Shown piece after piece: positions 23,684 to 31,396 of a stretch of 56,810 nt of DNA. Source of the stretch: an uncultured Sulfolobales archaeon (GTDB taxonomy: Archaea; Thermoproteota; Thermoprotei_A; Sulfolobales; NBVN01); NCBI GenBank assembly GCA_938083005.1, contig CALKCU010000036.1, forward strand, positions 1 to 56,810, written 5' to 3'. Under the pieces are notes generated by a model. That model searched no databases and had not been told where the DNA came from. It saw only the letters and a program-made list of their open reading frames with translations. A program made the translations under genes and the position numbers. The stretch's first letter is position 1; each line of letters starts with the position of its first letter.

Positions 23684-25108
23684 ATGAGTATGGGCGCTGA
23701 GGGCGACGCCGAGGGTCCGGGTGAGGCGTACTATACAAAGATAAAGGAGCTGATAGAAGCGGGTGGAATCGAAGAGGCCGCCAGACTGTTCGACTCTCTT
23801 GACCCTCCCTCCGCTTACGCGGTTACGCTCAGGCTGAGCAGCGACGAAAGGTACCGGCTGTTCGCCAAGACGTCCCTCGGCAGCCTGGCGGAGGTCCTAG
23901 CCAGGCTGCCGGACGAAGTGGTCTACGAAATAGTGATAGTCAAGGGAGTCGACGAGGTCTTGAAGATCCTGCTCTCCCTACCCCTCGATGAGATTGTGGA
24001 CGTGCTGGAGAAGCTGCCGCCGAGGTATAGAGCCAAGCTCGTGGAGCTGATGCCCAGGGAGCTCTCTGACGAGGTCTCCAGAATACTGAGGTACCCCCCC
24101 GAGAGCGTCGGGAGCGTCATGACCCCGCAGGTCCCCGTGTTTAACTGGAACACAAAGGTGGGCGACGCCATCTCAGTCTACGTGTCTAGGGATAAGCTAG
24201 GTCTCTACGATAGGCACCACTACATCTACGTAGTGAACGACGAGGGCAAGCTCTTCGGGTGGATAGACGTGAAGACATTCCTCACGAAGCCCAAGGACGC
24301 CACTCTCAAGGCCTGCGTGCAGAAACCCCCCGCAGTCGTCGAGGTCACGAGGGATAGGGAGCACGCGGCCAAGCTCGCGGTAGACTACGACCTTCTCGAG
24401 GTTCCGGTAGTCGATCACGGTGGGAGGTTCCTGGGCGCGGTGACCCTAGACGACATTCTCGATGTGCTCGTGAACGAGTACTCAGAGGACTTGCTAAAGT
24501 TCGGCGGCTTTATTGAGGCCGTCAGGGGGAGCTACATAGCCCTGTCTCCGCTCAAGCTGACCCTCAGGAGAGTACCGATGCTACTCTACCTATACGCTAT
24601 GAACGCCATCACCGGGTCCATAGTGGCCTCCTTCACTAGCACGATAGAGAGGCTGGCAGTCCTCGCGGCCTTCCTGCCGATGCTGGCAGATAACTCGGGG
24701 AACATAGGCGCTCAGGCCTCGACCTTGATCCTGAGGAGCATGGCGTTGGGAGAGGTGAGACTCTCGAGAATAGACGCGTTCAGAGTGCTCCTCAAGGAGT
24801 TAGTGGTGAGCTCGCTAATGGCGTTCATACTCGGCCCCATGGCTTTCGCTATAGCGTTCGGCGTCGTCTGGTTCACCACAGCTAGCGTCGCAACAGCGTT
24901 GAGAGTGTCCCTTGTAGTCGTGATAGCTCTCATCGCGTCGTGCTACGTATCCGACCTGGTCGGGGCTTTTCTGCCCATGCTGCTGGCCAGACTGAGCGTC
25001 GACCCGGCCGTAGCCTCAGCGCCCCTGATAACTACGATAGGTGACATAGCAGCAGCGACGGTCTACTTCTGGGTGGCCGCGGGACTTCTCTTCGCAGCGA
25101 GCGCTTAG
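23684..25108 (+). CDS. mgtE: MgtE-type magnesium transporter
   Basis: MgtE is a gated Mg2+ channel. The 474-residue protein has the full architecture: an N-terminal alpha-superhelical domain (about 1-140, with LARLPDEVVYEIV and LSLPLDEIVDVLEKLP repeats), two CBS domains (about 145-270, starting VGSVMTPQVPVF), a plug helix, and five C-terminal membrane helices with MLADNSGNIGAQAS typical of the pore. ATG 23684 is preceded by a cttttaagg TATA element at 23646-23654. The gene converges on rimI with a hairpin between. Confidence 0.94.
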   Translation: MSMGAEGDAEGPGEAYYTKIKELIEAGGIEEAARLFDSLDPPSAYAVTLRLSSDERYRLFAKTSLGSLAEVLARLPDEVVYEIVIVKGVDEVLKILLSLPLDEIVDVLEKLPPRYRAKLVELMPRELSDEVSRILRYPPESVGSVMTPQVPVFNWNTKVGDAISVYVSRDKLGLYDRHHYIYVVNDEGKLFGWIDVKTFLTKPKDATLKACVQKPPAVVEVTRDREHAAKLAVDYDLLEVPVVDHGGRFLGAVTLDDILDVLVNEYSEDLLKFGGFIEAVRGSYIALSPLKLTLRRVPMLLYLYAMNAITGSIVASFTSTIERLAVLAAFLPMLADNSGNIGAQASTLILRSMALGEVRLSRIDAFRVLLKELVVSSLMAFILGPMAFAIAFGVVWFTTASVATALRVSLVVVIALIASCYVSDLVGAFLPMLLARLSVDPAVASAPLITTIGDIAAATVYFWVAAGLLFAASA

Positions 25109-25121
25109 CAGCCCTGGCCAG

Positions 25122-25141
25122 CTCCCGCGAGTATGCGGGAG
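25122..25141. terminator. Hairpin between convergent mgtE and rimI
   Basis: A 7-bp perfect stem CTCCCGC / GCGGGAG with a GAGTAT loop lies 14 bases after the mgtE stop and 12 bases before the rimI end. Placement suggests a shared transcription end or mRNA 3' stabiliser; archaeal terminators do not require hairpins, so function is uncertain. Confidence 0.4.
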
Positions 25142-25152
25142 ACCGGGATGGT

Positions 25153-25635
25153 CTAGAGCTCTCTGGCCATCAGGTACGCGTCTTCGCCGTCCAGGTAGTA
25201 CCCCCTCAGCACCTTGACCTTCTTGAAGTTGAGCTTCTCGTAGAGCCTTATCGCTGGCTCGTTGCTGACCCTCACCTCGAGATAGACCTCGCCGACCCCG
25301 TATTTCTCCTTCATGATCTCCATGGCCTTCAGCATCAGTGCCGTCGCGATCCCCCGGCGCCTGAACTCGGGAAGGACGGCGATGCTGACCACGTGCCCCT
25401 GCTTCAGAATGCCCCTCTTCACGTGCCCTATGCCGTACTCTACCCTACACATGTTGTACCCTACTATTTCCTCCCCGACGAGGGCCACGAGGAATACGTC
25501 TCTCCACAGGTTGAAGTGCTCGAGCCAGAAAAAGTAGGGGTAGTGCTCTGGCAAGGTCTTCATGTTGATCTCGATCACTCTCTTTAGCTCCTCCTCGGAG
25601 GCCACGGGCCTGATAGTGAACCCCTGCGTCCACAC
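25153..25635 (-). CDS. RimI/Ard1-type N-terminal protein acetyltransferase
   Basis: This 160-residue GNAT protein has VVSIAVLPEFRRRGIATALM (acetyl-CoA loop RRRGIA), the EVYLEVRVSNEPAIRLYEKL motif of RimI/Naa10 enzymes and a C-terminal GEDAYLMAREL. It probably acetylates protein N-termini, as archaeal Ard1 does. GTG 25635 is preferred over the upstream open frame because a cattaaaac TATA element lies about 33 bases upstream and conserved sequence begins at GFTIRP. Confidence 0.88.
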   Translation of the reverse strand: MWTQGFTIRPVASEEELKRVIEINMKTLPEHYPYFFWLEHFNLWRDVFLVALVGEEIVGYNMCRVEYGIGHVKRGILKQGHVVSIAVLPEFRRRGIATALMLKAMEIMKEKYGVGEVYLEVRVSNEPAIRLYEKLNFKKVKVLRGYYLDGEDAYLMAREL

Positions 25636-25998
25636 GCGAGTCCCCGAAGGTGAGAACCCGTGGGGTTTTAATGAGTTGTCGACCCTCGGCAGACCAACGC
25701 CCTCCATCGCTGCGTGAGGAGTCCACCGCCTCCAGACCTTGCTCGGTGGATGGCGACGAAGCTCCTCCTGCCGCTCCTACGAGGAACTAAGGGGGTCCTC
25801 TCGGGGCGGAAAGCCCGCGCTTAGCTCGGCCCCGTCCCCTCCACGTGACGAGCGTAAGCTGGCCGAGTCCTTCGAGCTCTTAATGGGGATCGCTCTGCGA
25901 TCCCCATGTCGAGCTAGACCAGCGCTGGCTGTCGCGAGCCAGATAAGCTGGGTTCACGACTTCATTCACTAGTTTTTAAGGCGCTGCCTACACATCGT
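25636..25998. other. Divergent intergenic region between rimI and DUF504 genes
   Basis: These 363 bases hold promoters for both flanking genes: ttttaat at 25666-25672 (minus) and agtttttaag at 25971-25980 (plus). They also hold a perfect 11-bp inverted repeat at 25883-25907. No protein or RNA gene is supported. Confidence 0.45.
25883..25907. repeat. Perfect 11-bp inverted repeat with 3-base loop
   Basis: ATGGGGATCGC and its complement flank a TCT loop. The hairpin is itself flanked by tcgagct on both sides (25873-25879 and 25910-25916), like a short target-site duplication or an extended operator. Its function is unknown. Confidence 0.5.
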
Positions 25999-26286
25999 AT
26001 GGAGCACGTAGTGGGTCGGTTAGAATCGTACGACGTGCTGAAGAGGCTTTTCTGGATGCTGAGATCCGGACGGCTGGACGCGTCAGCCGTGGAACTGGTA
26101 GTCGTCGATAGGTCTGTGCTGGAGGGAGTAAGGGTCGTAAAGCTCTCCGAGGACGCGATATTGATGAAGGATCGCGTAGTCCTTCCCAGCGGTGGCACCC
26201 AAATACCTCTGCACCGCGTAGTGGAGGTGAGAGTGAGCGGTGAGACTCTTTGGAGAAGAGGCAGTGGTGCCCCGACGAGGTCCTGA
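25999..26286 (+). CDS. DUF504 family protein
   Basis: This 95-residue protein matches the archaeal/eukaryotic DUF504 (MJ1316-like) family: YDVLKRLFWMLRSGRLDAS, VELVVVDRS, and the ending IPLHRVVEVRVSGETLWRR. MJ1316 has been proposed as an RNA-binding domain; the exact role is unknown. ATG 25999 lies about 25 bases after a tttttaa TATA element. The Nog1 gene begins inside its last 36 bases in another frame. Confidence 0.8.
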   Translation: MEHVVGRLESYDVLKRLFWMLRSGRLDASAVELVVVDRSVLEGVRVVKLSEDAILMKDRVVLPSGGTQIPLHRVVEVRVSGETLWRRGSGAPTRS

Positions 26287-27275
26287 GGAGGCTACCGACC
26301 TACGAAGAGATAAGAGAGTTCGTGCTCAAGGTGGGTAGGGAGCCTATAGCGCTCCCGAAATCCGCTGGCAGGAAGGGCCTGTTAAGGTATCGCTTCAGGG
26401 TCGAGAGGGTATACGACTACATCTCGAGGAGCGTGTTGGAGCCCCTCCGGACCCTGAGGAAGGTTCTCGGAGTCGGCTTCTACGAGAAGATAGCTTCCAA
26501 CGCCCTGCCGGAGGGGCTGTCGGCGGGGGAGATAGTCGAGAGGGTACTCGGTAAGCTGGGGGTAGTCAAAAAGCTCTCGGCGGAGTACAAGCTAAAGATC
26601 TCTGCGAGCTTCGACGCGGCGGAAGCCAGGGAGCTCTACAGAGAGTACGTCGGGAGGGTACTCTCCGTCGTTAGGAGGCAGGCAAGCTACATAAGTCTAA
26701 TCAACAGAGCTGTAGCCGAGCTCAGGAGGACTCCCTGCGTAGACCCGGAGCTCCCGGTCGTCGCGGTCGCTGGGCTCCCCCAAGTGGGGAAGTCCACCCT
26801 TGTCTCCGCTATATCAACCGCGAAGCCCAGGTCCTCCCCCTTTCCCTTCACCACCAAGGAGATAATCATGGGGCATGTGATCGCGGGGTTCACGCGGTTC
26901 CAGATACTCGACCTCCCGGGGATACTCGACAGGCCTCCGGAGGAGATGAACGAGATCGAGAGGAAGGCCTTCATAGCCGTGACCGAGGTCGCGAATCTCG
27001 TCCTCTTCCTGATCGACCCATCGGAGGACTTCTACTACGGTCTCGAGAGCCAACTCAACCTCCTCGGATCGCTGAAGGGGTGGGTGAAGGCGGACATGCT
27101 GGTGGTGATCAACAAGGTCGACAGGGTGAGCAGGGAGAGAGTAGAGGAGGTCTCCGGGGCCGTGGCCAGGGCACTCCCGGGCTCCGAGGTCGTAGCAATA
27201 AGCGCCCTGAGAGGAGACGGGCTGAGAGACCTGCTGGACTCTATAGCTAGACGTCTAGGCGGCGCTCCTAAGTGA
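26250..27275 (+). CDS. Nog1-family GTPase
   Basis: This 341-residue OBG-HflX-class GTPase is related to Nog1, which acts in large-subunit assembly. The NOG1 N-terminal helical domain (about 1-165) is followed by G1 AGLPQVGKST, the Thr of G2 in FPFTTKEI, G3 DLPGILDRP, G4 NKVD and G5 ISALRGDG. G1 has Gln where most family members have Asn (PNVGKS). The only workable start is TTG 26250, which overlaps the DUF504 gene by 37 bases. The eukaryotic C-terminal extension is absent, as usual in archaea. Confidence 0.9.
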   Translation: MEKRQWCPDEVLRRLPTYEEIREFVLKVGREPIALPKSAGRKGLLRYRFRVERVYDYISRSVLEPLRTLRKVLGVGFYEKIASNALPEGLSAGEIVERVLGKLGVVKKLSAEYKLKISASFDAAEARELYREYVGRVLSVVRRQASYISLINRAVAELRRTPCVDPELPVVAVAGLPQVGKSTLVSAISTAKPRSSPFPFTTKEIIMGHVIAGFTRFQILDLPGILDRPPEEMNEIERKAFIAVTEVANLVLFLIDPSEDFYYGLESQLNLLGSLKGWVKADMLVVINKVDRVSRERVEEVSGAVARALPGSEVVAISALRGDGLRDLLDSIARRLGGAPK

Positions 27276-27413
27276 GAACGCCCAGAGGACGAGCACCGCC
27301 GCGGCTAGCGAGCACGTCTGGAATAGCCTCAGTGTCCAGTCCTCCGAGAGGTTGAGCGCCAGGCCGAGCAGCATGAGGAGGGTTAGGACCAGGGGCTTAT
27401 AGAAGCTCCTCAG
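27255..27413 (-). CDS. Possible small two-helix membrane protein with non-canonical start
   Basis: A minus-strand frame follows the large membrane gene and encodes about 52 residues with two hydrophobic segments (LVLTLLMLLGLALNL and CSLAAAVLVLWAFSL). It has no ATG/GTG/TTG in frame. A CTG overlaps the upstream stop as CTGA, in the way that TTGA, GTGA and ATGA couplings occur elsewhere in the window. A GTG at 27433-27435 is one base out of frame. Its 3' end overlaps nog1 by about 20 bases on the other strand. It may be a real third membrane component or chance. Confidence 0.35.
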   Translation of the reverse strand: MRSFYKPLVLTLLMLLGLALNLSEDWTLRLFQTCSLAAAVLVLWAFSLRSAA

Positions 27414-28756
27414 AGCACTCTTAATCGAAGTCCACCTCCTAGGAACCTCGATAATGCGTAGGAGGAAGCCGATAGTATCGCGAGATAGGCCGACGGGAGC
27501 AGCAGGTAGGAGTACAGGTAGGACACGGCCGCGGTCAGGAGCGCGTTGAGGTAGTCCACCACGTCTCCCACGTCGACGTAGTGTCTCTCCTCGGCGTCCG
27601 GTCTCGGGTAACCGTCTCCGGAGTAGCTGATGCTAACGAAGCTCTCTCCGGCCTTCAGCGAGACGTAGCATTCCTCGATCTCGAGACCCCTCCAGCTGAA
27701 CGAGCTCCAGGCGCATCCGACTCTCTCCCCGTTTACCACCGCCTCGCTCACCTGGACGGACTTCAGCTTTAGGAGGATCAGCGTTGCTTCGGGGCTTAGC
27801 GTGTTGATCTCCAGCTCCACCGACCCCAGCGAGAGGTTGGAGGCTCGCAGTTCGAGTACTCCTACCATCATGAGGGCTAGACCCCCTCCTGCGTAAAGAG
27901 CGTTGCCGATCCTCAGAACCCCGGACCACGGAACTACGACGCTCGCCGGGTCGGGTCTTAGCCTGTATCCCATGAAGACCACTTCGACCTCGAACTCCTC
28001 TCCCAGGGGTATGAGGTCCTGGGGCGGACCGAAGTAGAACTCGCCCTCGGCATCTCCGACGATAGTAGCAACGGGGTCCCTAGAGCCTCTGTACAGGGAG
28101 ACTATGGGGTAGGGAATGGAACCTCCTAGAACGTCCACCACGCTCCCGGAGATGCTCCCGTATCTGTCGCCGGCTGTCGAGAGCTGGGGAGACTCGAACG
28201 CGAGAGCGAAGGCGGGCATGAGCGGGAGCCCCACGTAGTAGATCAGTGAGAGAGCCACCATCGCCGCCCCCACCCCCTTCCCGACTCTCAGCGGGATGGC
28301 GTAGAGGAGCACTCCGAGGGCCAGTATCTTGTCCCTGAGGCTGTAGACTATCATCGATATCAGGTAAATCATCTTTATGGCCGTGAGGGAGGCCGCTACG
28401 AGGTTCCCAACGTGTTTTAGCAGCTCTAGTAGTACGTCAGCCCCCGAGAGCTTCAGAGTTGCCGCTAGAGACTGTAGAGCCAGGTACACCGTGACCAGGG
28501 TAGCCGTCCTACCGGTCAGCCAGGCTATGAAGGACGGCCAGCTGGCGCCCAGGACCCCGAGGAGGTACTCACCGAGCCTCAGCAGTAGGCTGTAGGTAGA
28601 CACGAGCACCGCGGACGCCAGGCCATCATACATCATCGCGACGCCCCACCTCTTCACGGACCTGACGGGTATGGGAGACCCGTAGAGAAGGGCTCCCAAG
28701 CTGTAGGTGAGCAGCGCGAGGGCGTACGCGAGCGGTAGCATCTCCATGGGGGACAC
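27410..28756 (-). CDS. Polytopic membrane protein with Ig-like insert, possibly CedA/VirB6-like
   Basis: This 448-residue protein has about six N-terminal membrane helices, an extracytoplasmic beta-rich region (about 205-390, with a carboxypeptidase-regulatory-like ISGSVVDVLGG ... FYFGPP segment) and two C-terminal helices. The stretch LGVLLYAIPLRVGKGVGAAMVAL followed by YYVGLPLMPAF (about 145-182) resembles the conserved core of polytopic archaeal CedA/VirB6-like membrane proteins. It shares a GSPIPVRSVKRWG motif with its upstream neighbour. No HerA/VirB4-like ATPase lies in the window. The CedA link is an inference from memory. Confidence 0.45.
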   Translation of the reverse strand: MSPMEMLPLAYALALLTYSLGALLYGSPIPVRSVKRWGVAMMYDGLASAVLVSTYSLLLRLGEYLLGVLGASWPSFIAWLTGRTATLVTVYLALQSLAATLKLSGADVLLELLKHVGNLVAASLTAIKMIYLISMIVYSLRDKILALGVLLYAIPLRVGKGVGAAMVALSLIYYVGLPLMPAFALAFESPQLSTAGDRYGSISGSVVDVLGGSIPYPIVSLYRGSRDPVATIVGDAEGEFYFGPPQDLIPLGEEFEVEVVFMGYRLRPDPASVVVPWSGVLRIGNALYAGGGLALMMVGVLELRASNLSLGSVELEINTLSPEATLILLKLKSVQVSEAVVNGERVGCAWSSFSWRGLEIEECYVSLKAGESFVSISYSGDGYPRPDAEERHYVDVGDVVDYLNALLTAAVSYLYSYLLLPSAYLAILSASSYALSRFLGGGLRLRVL

Positions 28757-28759
28757 GCG

Positions 28760-29062
28760 CTAGGGAGATGGTGGAGGAGGCATCGGGAGAGATATGGAGG
28801 AGGCGATATAGGAGATCAGAGCGAAAATCGTCGTTCCCAGCGCGAGCCAGAAGGCCGCAAGCACGGAGTCTTCTATGAGGCTCTGCCCCACTCTCTTCAG
28901 GCTCCTGAAGGGCACCGGGGAGCCCCTCAACGCCCAGCCGACGGCCCACGCTATCAGGAACACGAACCACGCCACGCTCATGACTGCGAGAGCCGTCTGC
29001 CTGACGAACTCGACCAACTCCGCGGTTTCCACCCACTCCCACAGTGCCTTATATAGCGTCAC
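28760..29062 (-). CDS. Small membrane protein sharing a motif with the following large membrane protein
   Basis: This protein of up to 100 residues has two hydrophobic segments (VMSVAWFVFLIAWAVGWAL and LAAFWLALGTTIFALISYI) separated by GSPVPFRSLKRVGQSLIED. That linker closely matches GSPIPVRSVKRWGVAMMYD in the downstream gene, so the two may be paralogous or interacting units. It ends in a proline run. GTG 29062 lies upstream of the tatata element at 29050-29055, so GTG 29032 or TTG 29017 may be the real start. It lies three bases before the large membrane gene. Confidence 0.5.
   Translation of the reverse strand: MTLYKALWEWVETAELVEFVRQTALAVMSVAWFVFLIAWAVGWALRGSPVPFRSLKRVGQSLIEDSVLAAFWLALGTTIFALISYIASSISLPMPPPPSP
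29050..29055. promoter_or_regulatory. Symmetric TATATA element between divergent genes
   Basis: TATATA reads the same on both strands. On the plus strand it is 26 bases before GTG 29079 (hexapeptide transferase). On the minus strand it predicts a start near 29026 for the small membrane protein. One element may serve both directions. Confidence 0.5.
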
Positions 29063-29078
29063 GCGCTGGGTCGCTACG

Positions 29079-29834
29079 GTGTCGTGCGTGAACGTGGCCT
29101 CGCACTTCGTCTCGAGGAGGGCTACCGTGGACCCTGGAGCTTATCTCACGCCACCCCTCGTGATCCTGGGTCCCACGGAAGTGGGACCGGGCTCGACGCT
29201 CTTCAGCTTCACGCTTCTGGGGTTCCCGGTGAGGAGGAAGCTGCTGGAGGCTCTTGGGTCGAGCCGCCTGACTCTAGAGAGGCTCGACGAGTTGAGCTCG
29301 GGTAGTAGGTTGGGGGCCAGAGTGATCGTAAGGTCGCACTGCGTGATCTACGAGGACGTCGAGCTGGGGGACGGGGTAGAGCTCGGTCACGGCGTTCTCG
29401 TAAGGGAGGGCACGGTGATAGGTAGGGGAGCGAGAATAGGGAGCGGTACGGTAATAGACGGCCGCGCGGTCATCGGAGCCGAGGCCAACGTGCAGTCGGG
29501 GGTCTACATACCGCCCGGGACTAGGATAGGTAGCAGGGTCTTCGTGGGCCCCAGAGCGGTCGTAACGAATGACAAGTATCCCCCGAGCAGGAGGATAGTC
29601 GAGACCGTTGTGGAGGACGACGCGGTTGTGGGAGCGAACTCGACGATCGTAGCGGGGGTCAGGATCGGGAGGGGAGCGGTGGTGGCCGCCGGGGCCGTCG
29701 TCACGAAGGACGTCGAGCCCGAGACCGTCGTCGCCGGAGTGCCTGCCAGACCCATTATGACGAGGAGGGAGTACGAGGAGAGGAAGAGGCTCTACGAAGA
29801 GGGCGCGGAGCGGGGACGGCCCGGAACAGTTTAA
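29079..29834 (+). CDS. Left-handed beta-helix acyl/acetyltransferase
   Basis: This protein of about 251 residues has many hexapeptide repeats (VELGDG, VELGHG, VIGRGARIGSG, VVGANSTIVAGVRIGRGAVV) and the characteristic ending TKDVEPETVVAGVPARPI of sugar O/N-acetyltransferases. It probably acetylates a sugar nucleotide, perhaps for surface glycans. The N-terminal 70 residues contain an extra TVDPG ... VGPGSTLFSF repeat interrupted by a helical insert. GTG 29079 is chosen because a TATATA element lies exactly 26 bases upstream; GTG 29088 is an alternative. Confidence 0.85.
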   Translation: MSCVNVASHFVSRRATVDPGAYLTPPLVILGPTEVGPGSTLFSFTLLGFPVRRKLLEALGSSRLTLERLDELSSGSRLGARVIVRSHCVIYEDVELGDGVELGHGVLVREGTVIGRGARIGSGTVIDGRAVIGAEANVQSGVYIPPGTRIGSRVFVGPRAVVTNDKYPPSRRIVETVVEDDAVVGANSTIVAGVRIGRGAVVAAGAVVTKDVEPETVVAGVPARPIMTRREYEERKRLYEEGAERGRPGTV

Positions 29835-29883
29835 GTGCTTTTATTCAATACGGGGTGTAAGTATCCGAGCGACGAGTGAAAGT

Positions 29884-31137
29884 ATGCTTAACCTTAAGGA
29901 GATCGCCGAGAGCGTATTGAAGAAGCCCGGAGTTTTCCTCGACGAGACGAGGCTCTACCCGGAGTACGTCCCCGACGTCTTGCCGCACAGGGAGGAGCAG
30001 TTTAAGCAGCTGGCCAAGCTCTTCAAGCACGTCATCGTGATGCCCGGCTCCTCCTCCGCCAGAGTGATCCTCTACGGACCCCTCGGGACCGGTAAGACCG
30101 CCACGGCCATATCCTTCGGCAAGGTGATAACCAGGCTGGCGAGCGAGAGAGGCGTGAAGCTGAGGTACGTACACGTGAACTGCGCTAGCGCTAGGTCGGC
30201 CCTCTCGGTGCTCAGGGAGATCAAAAACCAACTCGGCCTGAGCGTACCGGACAGGGGGCTGAGCTTCTCAGAGTTTACCCAGGCCCTGCTCAAGGAGATG
30301 GAGGTCGAGGATCTCTACGCCATCGTGTCCCTCGACGAGTTCGACTCCGTTCTCTACAGCTTCAAGAAGGAGGACAGGTACTCCCTCATAAGGTTCTACG
30401 ACATATTCCATGTAGAGAAGTTGAGGCTCAATTTCATATACATAAGCAGAATGAGACCCACCGAGGCGATAAAGACCCTCGACGAGGTCTCGGAGGGCTA
30501 CATGATGAGGAACACCATAGTCTTCAGCCCGTATAAATCTCGAGAGCTGTACGACATACTCAAGTACAGAGCCGAGGGAGCCTTCTACCCGGGCGTTGTC
30601 GGGGACGACGTCTTCGAGTACGTAGCCAACCTGGTCGGTTACGACACCGGCGGCGACGGCAATGCTAGGAAGGCTTTGGCTATACTCTACGCAGCCGGCA
30701 AGCTAGCGGAGAGGGAGATGGAGGAGGGTAGGGCCTCGAGGGTCCTCGTGGATCACGTCCGCGCGGTCTCGGCTAGCGAGGACCTGGGCTTGATTCACGT
30801 ACTCGACTCCCTGAACTACCTAAGCCTGCACCAGCTGCTGCTACTGAAGGCGATAGCTCTGGGGCTGAGGGAGACGGGGAGCGACTACGTGAACATAGGC
30901 TACGTGGAGGAAGTGTACAGGAGGCTTTGTCGCAACCTGGGCCTCGAGCCGAGAAAGCACACTCAAGTCTACTACTACGTGACGGAGCTTGCGAGTCGAG
31001 GGGTTGTAATGACGAGAAAGACGATGAAGGGGAGGAGGGGTAGGAGTAGTTACGTAAGCTTCGGCGCAGCACCCCTGGACAGTCTACTGAGCGCTCTCGA
31101 AAAGGCGATAGCCGTGAGGCGTGAGGTCGGTGAGTAA
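29884..31137 (+). CDS. Orc1/Cdc6 replication initiator
   Basis: This 417-residue AAA+ protein binds origins and loads MCM. Motifs: RxEQFKQLAKLF at the N-terminal Orc signature, Walker A YGPLGTGKTATA (about residue 61), Walker B VSLDEFDSV (about residue 146), sensor 1 FIYISRM and sensor 2 DGNARKALAIL. A C-terminal winged-helix domain follows. ATG 29884 is the start; ttttatt at 29838-29844 is the likely TATA box. A small winged-helix gene overlaps its 3' end. No obvious origin-recognition-box repeats are seen in the short upstream gap. Confidence 0.93.
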   Translation: MLNLKEIAESVLKKPGVFLDETRLYPEYVPDVLPHREEQFKQLAKLFKHVIVMPGSSSARVILYGPLGTGKTATAISFGKVITRLASERGVKLRYVHVNCASARSALSVLREIKNQLGLSVPDRGLSFSEFTQALLKEMEVEDLYAIVSLDEFDSVLYSFKKEDRYSLIRFYDIFHVEKLRLNFIYISRMRPTEAIKTLDEVSEGYMMRNTIVFSPYKSRELYDILKYRAEGAFYPGVVGDDVFEYVANLVGYDTGGDGNARKALAILYAAGKLAEREMEEGRASRVLVDHVRAVSASEDLGLIHVLDSLNYLSLHQLLLLKAIALGLRETGSDYVNIGYVEEVYRRLCRNLGLEPRKHTQVYYYVTELASRGVVMTRKTMKGRRGRSSYVSFGAAPLDSLLSALEKAIAVRREVGE

Positions 31138-31396
31138 CCTGGGAGACCTTGTTGCCGAGGTAATGTCCAGTAAGGTCAGGGTCAAGATCCTAAAGCTCTT
31201 AGTGGAGAGAGGATCCATGAACATATCAGCCATAGTTAGGGAGACCGGGCTTAACCACAAGATAGTCAAGGAGAACCTAGATTACCTGGCCGAGCGGGGC
31301 GTAGTCCACGAGATAGACCTCGGGAGGGTCAAGGTGTACAGGCTGAACTACTCGAGCCCCGCGGCTAGGGTCATAAGAGACCTGTTTACTTCTTAG
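31121..31396 (+). CDS. ArsR-like winged-helix DNA-binding protein
   Basis: This 91-residue protein is a single winged-helix domain: SSKVRVKILKLLVERGSMNIS, IVRETGLNHKIVKENLDYL as the recognition helix, then RGVVHEIDLGRVKVYRL as the wing. It overlaps the orc1 3' end by 17 bases, so it is translated from the orc1 mRNA and may regulate replication genes or bind the same origin. Its target is unknown. It converges on rfcL with an 11-base overlap. Confidence 0.8.
   Translation: MRSVSNLGDLVAEVMSSKVRVKILKLLVERGSMNISAIVRETGLNHKIVKENLDYLAERGVVHEIDLGRVKVYRLNYSSPAARVIRDLFTS

Noticed and set aside
23671-23700. ATG at 23671 before mgtE, also one base out of frame
   Set aside because: The TATA spacing puts the RNA start after it, and an in-frame ATG at 23684 explains the gene without any shift.
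29835-29883. Replication origin next to orc1
   Set aside because: The 49-base gap has no origin-recognition-box-like repeats or long AT-rich unwinding stretch.
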